A stretch of 62,500 bases of DNA from Dictyostelium firmibasis (GCA_036169595.1 CM069768.1:482501-545000); one strand, 5' to 3'. Numbered from the stretch's first letter, positions 15,078-35,146 are shown. The notes: generated from the letters alone by a model not told the origin. Program-made: numbers and translations.

Positions 15078-15393
15078 TTTTTTTTTTTAAGAACTTAACA
15101 ACATAAACTCTTTCGCCGAAAAAAAAAAAAAAAAAATAAAATTCATAAAATGTGTCAAATACTGAGAATTTAAAAAAAAAAAAATAATAAAAAAAATAAT
15201 AAAAATAAAAATTCATTTTGCAAAATTTCGACAGCAAAAGATAATTTATAAAGAATAATAATATATATCAATAATAAATAATAATAATATGTGTTAAAAT
15301 CGATTAATAAAAAAAATTGTAGAGTAAAATAAATAAATAAAAAAATTAAGAGAATTTAGAATTTTTTTTCTTGTTTATATATGTCATAAATAT
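15078..15393. promoter_or_regulatory. Shared divergent promoter region
   Basis: 316 bp between the start codons of the Brr6-like gene (minus) and the FANCM-like gene (plus). It is AT-rich with short A/T runs. No individual regulatory site can be named; the arrangement makes it the likely promoter for both genes. Confidence 0.45.
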
Positions 15394-20853
<5,460 letters not shown>

Positions 20854-21112
20854 TCAAAAAAAAAAAAAAAAAAAAAAAAAAATTAAAATAATAAAAAAAA
20901 AGAAACCATATAAAACATTATTGATAAAATTAAAAAAAAAAAAAAAAAAAGAAAACCAAAAATAACCCAATCAAACGTAATTCGTAGAATGGGCTTTTTT
21001 TAATCTCCCTTTGTATAGATTATTTTTATTGTTATTTTTTTATATGGTTTTTCTTGATAATTTTAAAATCTTCGAACAATGGTGGTTGTGTGTTTTTTTA
21101 ATTTTTCAATTT

Positions 21113-21143
<31 letters not shown>

Positions 21144-21464
21144 AAAATTTCTAAAGCAAATAGTTTATATTATATAAAATTCTTTTAAAAAAAAAAAAAA
21201 ATTAATATAAAAAGTTTTTAAAATTAAAATTTTTTGTTGTTGTTATTGTTATTATAAAAAAAACAAAATTTAAGTTGTTAAAAATAACCTACAATAATTT
21301 TGATTTTGATATTTTATTATTTTTTTAATAATTTTTTTTTTTTTTTTTCTATTATTTTAAAAAAATAAAAAAAAAAAAAAAAATTAAATTAAGATACTAA
21401 ATGATTGAGTAGGATATTTATCATACAATATTAAAATTCTTTATGTTTTACTCGGGTTAATAAG

Positions 21465-21498
21465 AATTTCTATCACCCAAATTGGGCTTATAGAAATT
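21465..21498. other. Perfect nested hairpin in spacer
   Basis: The outer arms AATTTCTAT (21465-21473) and ATAGAAATT (21490-21498) are perfectly complementary. Inside them CCCAA and TTGGG pair around one A. The G/C-containing inner stem stands out in a spacer made of A/T runs. A second short stem, TCTC/GAGA around a T run, follows near 21534-21560. It could be part of a structured RNA or a protein-binding palindrome. Confidence 0.5.
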
Positions 21499-21671
21499 TG
21501 TAAATTCGAAATTTTTTTTTGAATCTCTTTTTTTTGAGATGAAATTTTTGTAAATTAATCATTAATCTAAATCAGGATTATTTTGTGGGCTAAAAAAAAA
21601 AAAAAAAAAGTTAATAATAATAAAAAAAAAAATTCAAAATAATTATCATTGTTTATTTTTTTTCAATATTA

Positions 21672-21705
<34 letters not shown>

Positions 21706-22107
21706 AAATAGTATTTCATTCAATTATTATTAATATAAAAAAAAAAAAAAAAAAAAAAAAAAATAATTTTATTACCATTAATGTTGACACATCAGTGAGC
21801 CTTCATTATTAGTTATTTTTTCAATTTACAAATCTTTTATTTTTCTCTTTTTTTTTTATAGGTTTTTTTTTACTCTTTTTTATTTTATTTTTTTTTTTTA
21901 AATAAAATCATTCCCAATTATATATATATACATATATATATATATATTCATATAATTTTTTTGATATTTTGAATTTTTTTTTTGTTTATTAGGTTTTTTT
22001 TAAATAAATTTTTTTTTTATTTTCTAATAAAAATTTGAAGAAAATTATAATTATTTATATAAATTCAAATTGTAGGTACAAATATACATAGACAACAAAA
22101 TGTTCAC

Positions 22108-22182
22108 AGACAAACACACACACACTTACACACACACACACACACACATACAAGACACAACACACAACACACACACATACTT
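22108..22182. repeat. CA-rich microsatellite
   Basis: An imperfect (CA)n tract with interruptions (ACTTAC, ATACAAGAC). It is the clearest non-A/T low-complexity stretch in this long spacer. Confidence 0.8.
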
Positions 22183-22386
22183 TACATCAAATTCTTTTAC
22201 TCATATAGCCATATTTATATTCAGTTGGAAAAAAAAAAAAATAGAAAAAAAAATATTTTAATGATCAATTGATTTTAAATTTTAAAAGAAATAAATTAAA
22301 AATCAATAAATTTTTAGAAATTTAAAAAGGTAATTGTTTTAATTTTTATATGCGCACATGTAAAAAAAAATAAGTTTTTGGTTTCC

Positions 22387-22419
<33 letters not shown>

Positions 22420-22560
22420 GCAAAAATTTTAAAAAAAAAAAAAAAACCAATCAATAAATTAAAAATCTGATAGTTAGTTGCAATGGAAAAAAAAAAATTT
22501 TGAAAAAAAATTAAAAAATCAAAAATATTCCCTAAAATTGTTTCTTTTTTTTTTTTTAAA

Positions 22561-22592
<32 letters not shown>

Positions 22593-23492
22593 TTTTGTTT
22601 TTGTTTTTTTTCATTTGTTTAAGGTAACAAAAATCATGGTAATAAATAATAATTCAAACTCTTGTTTTTTTTTAAAAAAAAAAAAAAAAAAAGATTTTTT
22701 TTTTATCAACCCTGTATTTTTTTATATATATTTATTCCTCTTTTTTAAAATAGTGCACTTCTAAAACTATTATTAAATTTATTACAACCCCTCATTTCTT
22801 TAAAATTTTTAATAAATATCCTATCCACCACATCTCCCAAAAAAATACAAAAAAATATATATAAAATAAAAAAAAAAAAAAAAAATATTATTAAAATAAA
22901 TCATTTCAAGTAACTAATCAAGAATTAAATTTCAAAGCTCAAACCACAACACATGTCCAACATAGATCATTTTTGTTATTTTTAACTTTTTTCATACACC
23001 CTTCACTTGAATTTTTTTATTTTATAATCTTTTTTTTTATTATTATTTATTTTAATTATATTTTTTTTTTTAATTTTTTATTTTTTTTTTGTGTTTGTGG
23101 GTGTTTATTAATTTGATTTAATTTCCCAATAATCTATTTGAAATCTACAAAAAAAAATTATAAAAACAAATGCAAATATTCACCCGTATAATTATGCCCT
23201 CATACTTATTTTTAAAATAAATTTATACTTTAATTTTTTTTTTTTTTAATATTTTTTTCACTCATCCTTTTTTTTTTTTTTTTTTTAATGTATTTTTATT
23301 ATTAAATCATTCCTAAATCTTCAAAAATAAAAAAAAAATAAAAAAAAAATAAAAAAAAAAAAAACTGCCAAAGCATTTATAAATATTTTAAAAAAAATAC
23401 ACTGTTTTGATTTTTCTTTTTTTTTTTTTTAATTATTGTTTTTTTTTTCTTCCAACATATCAATCAATCAAATATTTAATTTTAAAATCAAT

Positions 23493-23532
<40 letters not shown>

Positions 23533-23555
23533 TACAAAAAAAAAGTTTATAAAAA

Positions 23556-27092
<3,537 letters not shown>

Positions 27093-27341
27093 TAGTAGTG
27101 TTTAAAGTAATATAATAATTTTTTCCTTCTCCCTCTTCTCACTTTTTTGAGAAAAAAAAAAAAAAAAAAAAAGATATAACCAAATTCAAAAAATAATATA
27201 AACAATATAATATAACAATTTTAAAAAATATAAAAGTAATAAAAAATTTTCTTTTTTTTGTGTTTTTCTTGTACACTAATAAAAAAAATAAAAAAAAAAT
27301 ATTTTCCTTAATCTTCATTTTTTTATTCTAACCTATTTATT

Positions 27342-27760
27342 CTAGAAAGTCTTATTGTTATTTTCCTCAAAAAGTGGACGTAATTCATTTGATTCTTTTT
27401 CCATTTCTTCATATGATCTTGCTTCTCTCTCTTTTTCAATCTTTTTATTTATTTTTTTTTTTTTTTTTTTTTTTTGGTTAATATACATTTTGTTTTTTTT
27501 TCAAAAAACCAAATATAAAATTAATAATATTACCTCTTTATAAATTTGGTCATTATCTTCAAAGTCTAATTTCTTTCTTGGAATAATATGAATATGTACA
27601 TGTGGAACAGTTTGGCCAGCATTCTTTCCATCCTAAATTAATTTAGAGTTGTTGTATTAATACCTTTTTATTTATTTATTTATTTATTCATTTATTTATT
27701 TATTTATTTATTTTAATTGTGGCAAAGATAATTGGAGATGGTTGGTTGTCATTGTTTTTA

Positions 27761-27857
<97 letters not shown>

Positions 27858-28121
27858 GAAAAGAATAAATACTTGAATTGCAAAAGTGATTCCATCACCA
27901 TTGAAATGTTTTTCAACAACAGCCGAAATTCTTTGAGCAGATAGCCAAAGGTCAGTGAATTCCTCTTTGGTTAAATCTTTAACTCTTGGTACAATCCTCT
28001 TTGAACATACTAATACATGACCTGGAAGTACAGGTTTTGTATTAACCAATGCAAATGATAATTCAGTTGTAAAGAATATTTCTGACTGTCTTATTAACCA
28101 TGGACCAAAGTATGTTGTCAT
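27342..28121 (-). CDS. fhit: FHIT, bis(5'-adenosyl)-triphosphatase
   Basis: Three exons, 27873..28121, 27534..27632 and 27342..27440, with all introns in phase 0, give 148 aa; human FHIT is 147 aa. The protein cleaves diadenosine triphosphate to AMP and ADP. It begins [10 protein letters not shown], followed by [12 protein letters not shown] and the histidine triad [13 protein letters not shown], whose three His fall at residues 94, 96 and 98, the same numbers as in human FHIT (His96 is the nucleophile). The C-terminal exon is Glu-rich (SYEEMEKES), as in other FHITs. Intron 1 (27633-27872) carries a roughly 96-bp (GAT)n array that could vary in length without touching the protein. Confidence 0.93.
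27760..27855. repeat. (GAT)n repeat in fhit intron 1
   Basis: About 32 consecutive GAT/ATG-phase units located inside the first intron, just beyond the splice donor. In-frame read-through would give poly-Ser, which explains the apparent Ser tail of the unspliced frame. Confidence 0.9.
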
Positions 28122-28193
28122 GTTATGTTTGTTAGTTTTATTTATAATTTTTGCAATATTAAAAGATTTTTTTTTTTTTTTTGAAATTTTTTG

Positions 28194-28604
28194 AATTTTG
28201 TTGTTTTTAAATTTTTTTTTATAATAAAAAAATTAATATAATTTTAATTTAAGTTACTTTTTTTTTGAATTAAATTTTGGTTTTTGGCAATTTTTTTTTA
28301 AAAAGAAGATCTTATTTAGGAAAAAATAAAAATACAATTGGGCTAAAACTTTGTAAAAAAATTTACTCAAAAGAGGTAATTTGCAACTGGGAGCAATAAT
28401 AATATACATAAAAAAAACACATCTTTTGAGTAAATTTTTTTACAAAGTTTTAGCTCAATTGTATTTTTATTTTTTCCTAAATAAGAAGATCTTCTTTTTA
28501 AAAAAAAATTGCCAAAAACATAAATTTAATTCAAAAAAAAGTAACTTAAATTAAAATTATATTAATTTTTTTATTATAAAAAAAAATTTAAAAACAACAA
28601 AATT
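28194..28604. repeat. Long foldback inverted repeat (about 180-bp arms, 47-bp loop)
   Basis: The left arm 28194-28374 and right arm 28422-28604 are reverse complements, with only a few substitutions and one small indel near the GAAGATCTT core. Matching blocks run from AATTTTGTTGTTTTT at the outer edge through TTTTTGGCAATT and GCTAAAACTTTGTAAA to ATTTACTCAAAAGA at the loop. The whole unit resembles a foldback or MITE-like DNA element or a recent inverted duplication. It lies between fhit and a transposase remnant. Transcription would give a long double-stranded RNA. Confidence 0.85.
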
Positions 28605-28669
28605 AAATAAGAGGTAATTTTAGTTTTTTTTTTTTTTTAATTTTTGAATTAAAGCTCCCAGTTGCAAAT
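28379..28669. repeat. 16-bp inverted repeat pair flanking the right foldback arm
   Basis: ATTTGCAACTGGGAGC in the foldback loop (28379-28394) recurs exactly, inverted, at 28654-28669. A 10-bp direct repeat GAGGTAATTT also occurs in the loop (28373-28382) and just after the right arm (28611-28620). These could be terminal repeats and a duplicated junction of a DNA transposon that the foldback entered or arose from. Confidence 0.6.
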
Positions 28670-28836
28670 CAGTAATCAATTTAAATCGATCGAGTTGTAT
28701 TTTTAGTTTAATGATTTGGCGAAATTTTTAAATTGAATATATATAAAAACTTTAAATCGAAAAAATTATTAGTTTATTGCTTTAATACACTTTGTGGTTT
28801 AAAACTTATAGTGGTTCTTTATTAATAAATTAATTG

Positions 28837-29130
28837 TTACGTTCTTCCATCCACTTGACAAATAAAGCAAATAATTTTAAAAATCTTTGAAATATCATTA
28901 ACAATTCCCCTGGATGATGTACTAGTTTTTAAAATACCAAATCTACGAATGATACCAAATAAATGTTCAATTTTGATTCTAAATGATGACAGAAATTTAT
29001 TGTGTGCCGCAACTTCAGAAGATACTGGACAATTTCTTTTCTTTTTTATAAGAGATGCAAAGTTTGGGTCGGTTTTTTTTATGTATACACGATCGTACAT
29101 CCAATATTCATTCTCTTGGACCAACCAACA
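28837..29130 (-). mobile_element. Transposase C-terminal remnant (DDE superfamily, Harbinger/IS5-like)
   Basis: The minus-strand frame is open for about 95 codons with no proper start. It contains YDRVYIKKTDPNFASLIKKK, NCPVSSEVAAHNKFLSS and RIKIEHLFGIIRRFGILK. The last block fits the end of the DDE_Tnp_4 or Harbinger-like domain, where an Arg-x-x-Ile-Glu-x-x-Phe-Gly helix precedes an aromatic-rich tail and carries the final catalytic Glu. The N-terminal two thirds of a transposase, with the first catalytic Asp residues, are missing, so this is a broken copy. The codon usage is ordinary for this genome. The family call is tentative. Confidence 0.6.
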
Positions 29131-29207
29131 CCTAATTTTTCAGTAATTTTTTTAGTATTTTTCAAAAAAAAAAAAAGATAATATGTTTCTTTTTTATTTT
29201 TATAAAA

Positions 29208-29254
29208 AAATATTTCTTATTGAAATTTTTCTTTGAATTCAATAAGAAATATTT
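29208..29254. other. Perfect 17-bp hairpin
   Basis: AAATATTTCTTATTGAA (29208-29224) is the exact reverse complement of 29238-29254, with a 13-bp loop. It lies between the transposase remnant and the next gene. It may be an end of the transposon debris or a promoter-proximal palindrome. Confidence 0.5.
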
Positions 29255-29441
29255 CTGTTTTTTTTTTTATTTTTTTAATTTAAAAATTTTTTTTTTTGAG
29301 AAAAATCTGAAAAAAATCTAATATTTGATTTTTTTTTGAAAAAAAGTTGCAGAAGAAAAAAAAAAAAAAAATATTCACAAAACCAAAAAATAAAAAAAAA
29401 AAAAAATAAACAACATATTTACATAAAAAAAAAAAAAAAGA

Positions 29442-32400
29442 ATGGAACCACTTCCAATTCAATCAAATTTAACTATTCATGAATTGAGTGTTAATTTATT
29501 TGAACCAGTAATTACTGAAGAGAACGATAAAAAAGTAGCATCAATTGATGGTATTTTAAAGGCAACTATTCAAATTCCAGTTCAATCAATAAAGAGAAAA
29601 CTATTATTAATTGTAATAGTTGATAAGAGTAGATCAATTCAAACTGCATGGTTTCAAATTCAATCAACTCTTTTAAATTTATTTTCAATGATTAGTAATG
29701 TAAATCAAGAAATTATTTTAGAAATTTTATTCTTTAATAATACTTGTTATAGATTACAATATACAAAAGGTAACAAATAATAAATAATAAATATTATAAA
29801 TAATATAAATATAAAAATTAACTCTTAAAAAAAAAAAAAAAAAAAAAAAAGATAATTTTAGAGAATTAATTTTAAATGAAAAACCAAATGGCAAAACATG
29901 TTTTGCATCAGCATTTTCAATGACAGAGGATACAATTAGACAATATTATAAGGTTGGATCAGTATTTAAATCAGATAAAAATTTCGATGCACAAACTGAT
30001 ACAGCAATTGTATTATTAACAGATGGTAGTCATACAACAACCAGAGATCATAAAGCAGCATTTAAAAGTTTACGTAATACAATCGATTTGGTAAATAATG
30101 CATCAATCGTAGTTAGTACAATGGGTTTTACACCAAATTCACGTTTTAATGATTTAGATGGTATTAGAAGATTATTAGGTAATTCACCAGGTATCTATCA
30201 ATACAGTGATCCTTCAGATGGTGCTTTTGCTCTTCAAGAGAAATTAACATTCATTTTAAAATATGTTTTAAATTCAAGTAATACTTTTAATTTAAATATT
30301 AAATTGGAAACAATTTATAATAATAATAATAATAATAATAATACTACTACTGATAGTAATATTGATAATCAAAAAAGTGTTTTAACATTTAATAATGAAA
30401 CTATTAAAAGTTCAATTAAATCAAATTATCAATTAACATTAGATCAATTTGGTGTTGGTGAAATATCATTAGGTATAAATTCAACAGGATATAATATTTC
30501 AGAGATTTTAATTCATTTTGATATTAATGGTGATAATAGATTGAGAGAATCTAAATCAATTAAACCAACAATTAAAAATGATAAATCAGAGGAATCTAAA
30601 TATTATACAATTCTAATTGGTTTAGATTCAAAGATTAGTTGTTTACTACAAGATATTGAAAGATTTAATGCAACCAATAAACCAAGTGAGAAAGAGAAAT
30701 CTGATTACTTGAAACAAATCATTCAGTATCAAAGTAAACTTTCAGAAATTGATAATTTTAAATTATTTAGAATTAAATCTACAAATCGTTCAGAGTTAGT
30801 AGAATTGAAACAACAATGTTTAACAATGACAACTCAACTATTAGACTTAATTAATAGTTGGGATCGTTCAGAGTGGTCAACAACTTCTAATGCTCGTGTT
30901 GCCGATATTACCTATCGTTATTTATTTAAGAATACAGGTCGTCAAAGACGTATGAATTTAAAGGTTGCTAGAAATTCATCCAACATTAAAGCAGATGCAA
31001 ATAAATTCAAAGATTTAGAGGTGAATATGGAGGAATTTGAAGAACTTGAAAATCTCGCTGATGGTGAGAAACAATCACAATATTTAGAAGCTTCAAAACA
31101 ATTATTTACCGATGTTTTATCATTATCAGATTGGACAGAGGCATTAGAAGAAAAGGATGTTATGGGTTTCGGTCTATCAATTCAAAGACCTGAATCTGTT
31201 GTAGATGATCCAACTCAAATTCGTATTCAAGATATTTCCACTACATTCATTTGTAAATCATCTATTGAAGATGCAATTGCACTATCATTGGTGGTTCATG
31301 GTCAAGAGAAAACTACAGGTGGCTTTGAAGTTGGTTATGATAAACAATCTGTTGCTGTAAGAGGTAGAGGTAGAGAAGCTATTAATAGTTTCCTTCCATT
31401 ATATTTACATAAAGAACATTGGAAACCAATTAAATATCAATTAAAGAATATCATTGCCTACTTTGTAACATTAGATCCATTGGCTTTCTCTTATGATCAA
31501 ATTAATGCTTTATTCTTAGTAGTTGGTACTTTAATATCAAAGAATGAAATTGGTGAACGTGATTTACTTTTGGCAATTCAATTCACTCGTACATTACGTG
31601 CAATTGCTGATCATTTAAATTTTATTCCAAGAATGTTACAACAATTGGATGCAATTGTTAATAATCCAATCTATTTAATCTCTGCTCAACCAAAGAATTT
31701 ATTCGTTCTTACTTCTTATCTCTTAGTTTTAACAGATAAAGAATTGGAATCAGTGTTTAAAAATGGATCAAAAGATCATTTCAAATTATGGCAAAATATT
31801 TTAGAATCTTCAATTCGTCGTGCTTGTTATACCTATTTCGATAAAATGGAACAAACTAAAATTGATTCTTTCTTATTTCAAATTTTATTTGGTTCTAAAG
31901 ATGAAAATGAAAAAATTAAAGAAATTGATGAGAAACCAATCGTTGAAAAAGAAGAAAAACAACCAAATCAATTATTTGATTTATTATTAAACTATCAATT
32001 CGAACCTATTAAATTTGAGGAACAAGAAGATTATGGTAAATTATTAAATATTAAAAAGAAAACATTTTCAGATGATGATGTAAATGAATCATCGCGTGGT
32101 ATTAAAAAAACCAATGAAACAATGGTTGAATCAATGATAAAGATTTCAAATTTATTAGAAAATAGAGGTTATCCAAATATTACTGCATTATTTAACTCTT
32201 TAAGATATGTTAAAACTTGGAGATCGATCTATAAAGATGAAGATAATATATTTGATGTAATCGATTCAAGATATGGTATTCCACCAACTGAATATATTGA
32301 AATTATGAAAAATGGTACAAGATCTACAACAACAATTAAAAACAATGGTATTGGTAATTTCATCTATACAATTAATAAATTCTATGGCACTGATTTAAAT

Positions 32401-32988
32401 TTATCAGAAGAGACATTATTAAATCATTTAAGAGCTATGATCGTTCAAGCAGTATCTTATAGAATTAATAGACATGCTACATTTGCAGTGGTTGAAAAGA
32501 AATTAGAAACAAGTGTATATGATAATCATGTAAAATGTATTTCAAACATTACCAGTGACTTAATGCATCGTGCCGCTGATGCAATTAGATCAATGAAAGC
32601 AATATTAATGTTTTCAGCAACAATGAATAAGGCTGCAAAATCAACCTCTATGGAAGAATTTATGACTACTGTTCCTGAACATAACAGGCCATTTTTCCCT
32701 AAATTCGCTCTCTCTTTAATGGGTTTTGGTAATAATGAATTTGGTGAATTAAAATTCGTTGTTTTCCTTTCAAATATCTATGTTACATGTGATGATTATG
32801 GTAATATTGCCACTAAAAAAATCGTCAATTTTACTTGGCATTGGGGTAAAAGTTTTTATAAACGTATGGTTAAATCTTTGGGTCTTAATACAACAAAAAA
32901 AATTGTTCAAAAAGTTTTTTATCACATATATTTACACGAAAAAAGATCATTAATACAAAATGATGATGGTACTTGGGAAAATAATTAA
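29442..32988 (+). CDS. von Willebrand factor A-domain protein
   Basis: Two exons, 29442..29769 and 29852..32988 (donor GTAACA, phase 1/2), give 1154 aa. The vWA fold is seen in LLLIVIVDKSRSIQ, a MIDAS DxSxS metal site at about residue 61, LLNLFSMISNVNQEIILEIL, the conserved Thr region and DTAIVLLTDGSH (fourth strand with Asp-Gly). YQYSDPSDGAFALQEKL closes the domain near residue 280. The remaining 850 residues are ordered-looking but unrecognised, with helical, charged segments and no membrane span or signal peptide. The protein is probably cytosolic. The MIDAS suggests metal-dependent protein binding; partner unknown. Confidence 0.85.
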
Positions 32989-33838
32989 ATAATTTTAAAT
33001 AAATATAATTGTATTATTATAAAAATATTTTAAAATTTTACATAAGAGTAATGAAATAAATAAATTAATTTTATTTATTTTATTTTATATTTTTTGTTGT
33101 ATTTTATTTTGTAAAGAATTCTTCATATTTAAATTTGTGTATATTATTAAAAAAACTGAAATATACCGATAACTATTCATAGCACGAATCTTTCGTTTCC
33201 ATTACAAGAGCTGGTGATATATTATGTATATATGAAAATTTTGCTGATAAATTGATAAGTGATGTTAATTTTTGAGCAACTAAAACAGATAAATCAACAC
33301 TACCCTTTATCTCTTTCAAATTACCGTTCATTGTCGCTATTGTATTATGGATTAGATTATCGCCACCATATTTTTTTGAGTGCAGCGGTTGTGTGTGTAT
33401 TCCTGTGTTGTGCTTATTAATTTTTGTTTAAGATGTTCGTGACCTACCCACGATGTTATATAGTTTATTTTAACTTTTGTTGTTTTTCGTGTTGCAAGTA
33501 TTTTTTTTTACTGTTTTTGTATTTGTATTTGTATTTGGCATATCTGTTTTATAAATATGTGGCACTTGAGAAAAAGAAAATAAAAAAATTAAATAAAAAT
33601 TAAAAAGAAAATAAAAAAAAAAAATAAAAAAAAAATTATCAGATAAACTCAGAAAATTGACTGTTGCTAAATAAATTATAAGAATCTAATAGCCAATTAG
33701 CCCCCAAAAAAATGTAAAATAATAAATATGTATATTTTTAAATAATTTTTGTTGGTTTTATTTTTATTTTTTAATTTATTTGTATTTTAATTTTTTTTTT
33801 TTTTTTTTTTTTTATTTTTTTTTTTTTTTTTTTTTTTT
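32989..33838. other. Convergent intergenic region with a mixed-composition island
   Basis: 850 bp between the vWA stop and the MRH-gene stop. The ends are A/T runs. Between about 33160 and 33560 the base composition is balanced and includes TG-rich stretches (TTGTGTGTGTATTCCTGTG). That island contains the small ORF listed separately. Confidence 0.5.
33173..33331 (-). CDS. Possible small or remnant ORF, 52 codons
   Basis: Minus-strand frame starting at ATG 33331: MNGNLKEIKGSVDLSVLV, then SLINLSAKFSYI and ALVMETKDSCYE before TAG. The frame stays open about 25 codons upstream of this Met. Composition looks like real coding sequence (Lys/Glu/Leu/Ser mix, no homopolymers), but it uses codons that are rare here (GCG, ACG, TCG). 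It could be a small gene, an unrecognised 3' exon or a remnant. I recognise no family. Confidence 0.3.
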   Translation of the reverse strand: MNGNLKEIKGSVDLSVLVAQKLTSLINLSAKFSYIHNISPALVMETKDSCYE

Positions 33839-35146
33839 TTAAATATAGCTAAATGGATTTAAATAGCTTAAAAATGAACCAAGATAAGAAGAGTTTTTAC
33901 CTTTAATAGATGTTGGAATTGGTTCAGGTGAACCTACACTTATCCAAGATGTACCATTTACAAACAAATAAGAATCAGATGGAATATTTGCTAAATAAAC
34001 TGCAACTTCTCTAACAACCTCATTACCATTATCCAGTGTTCTATTTACAACCATTGTTGTACTATTGAATGTAACTAAAGATCTAACATTTGCAAGATTC
34101 AATAAATTTCCATTATTAATTCTTATTGAATAATGATTTTTAATTCTTTTTAAAAATAGTCCATTCAAAATAATTTTATCTTTTTCTTCATTCATTTGAA
34201 CATTATTAATAATTGGTTCTATGAAAATAATAAAAAAATATTCATGTTAGAGGATATTTTTTATAATAAACAAAAACTTTAATAAAGTTTAGAGTTTTTA
34301 ATAATTACTAATTGGTAAAATAATAAAATGTGCATTATCATTAAATGAAATAACATTTGTTGAATTTTCATAAAGTTCAAATGTTGCAATATTTTTTTCA
34401 TTTTGACCTTTTGAATCATATGAAAAGAATTTATTCTTATCTTTTTCACGAGTGATTAATGGTGTTGGACATGCATGTGGAGAATAATGTGAAATTACAA
34501 AGTTTGAACCCTTTCTTTCTACATCTGGTTCATAGCTATATGAACTACAATAGAAATTCAAAATTGTTGAAGTCTTTTTAGTTGGTGAATAAATATTAAT
34601 TTGTAAATCAATATCATCTTCTCCAACTTTAATATCAACAACATCACTCAATTTACTAATTGATGTAATATCCTTACAAATTTGAGTACCATTAACGCCT
34701 GTCAACTTTTCACATATTATGCTTGCACCACATAAACTATAATGAATCTATTATTAAAAAAATTATAAAAAATTAATAAGAAATATAATAATAATAATAA
34801 AATGGTTTTAAAAATTAATAATTATTATTTCTATTAAATTATTTGATTAAAACATTACCATTTCAGGGTAAAATAATTTAGTAAAATCTTGACCTTCCAA
34901 TTTTGATAGATCAATTGAATATCTATCAGTTGAATAAATACAATCTTGATGTGAGGATCCAGTTGATAATCTAAAATTATTAATTTTACCTTGCACTTCA
35001 ACTTCAATGAAATTTTCTTGTGTTTGTTTAAAAGATTTTAACCATGCTTGATCATTACTAGTATCCAATTTACTAACTGGTGTTGAATGAACAACATTAA
35101 ATACTAATAAATTAAGAAATAAAAAAATATAGATTTTATTATTCAT
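33839..35146 (-). CDS. Secreted MRH (mannose-6-phosphate receptor homology) domain protein
   Basis: Three exons, 34859..35146, 34309..34747 and 33839..34218, give 368 aa. Residues 1-21 form a signal peptide ending VVHS. The next part follows the MRH pattern: DCIYS, YSIDLSKLEG (yDLsxL), IHYSLCG, IICEKL, TQICKD, a long strand, LNFYCSS, then FVISHYSPHACPTP. Spaced Cys, the conserved Gln before the third Cys group and the final Tyr are present. The Arg expected before the I-x-F-x-C strand is not obvious (KKTSTILNFYC). Asn-linked glycosylation sites (NGT, NST, NRT, NSS) are present. The C-terminal 120 residues have no recognised domain and no membrane anchor. Likely role: lumenal or extracellular glycan recognition; ligand unknown. 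Confidence 0.7.

Larger units (their letters stand above)
20854..23555. other. Long non-coding region upstream of the TRF-like-domain gene
   Basis: 2.7 kb with no supportable ORF, the longest spacer in the window. It is mostly A/T homopolymer runs. A less AT-rich island at about 21400-21590 contains a strong hairpin, and a CA-rich microsatellite lies at 22108-22182. Such a long 5' flank could hold developmental control elements of the downstream gene, but no motif can be named from sequence alone. Confidence 0.5.
28122..29441. other. Intergenic zone between fhit and the vWA gene
   Basis: 1.3 kb holding the foldback repeat, the paired 16-bp repeats, the transposase fragment and the 17-bp hairpin described separately. 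The rest is A/T homopolymer tracts. The last 190 bp before 29442 are mainly A and T runs and should contain the promoter of the vWA gene. Confidence 0.6.

Noticed and set aside
33444-33456. ACCCACGA resembling a DUSE ncRNA promoter element
   Set aside because: One position departs from the consensus I remember and no clear RNA-like stem sits at the expected distance.
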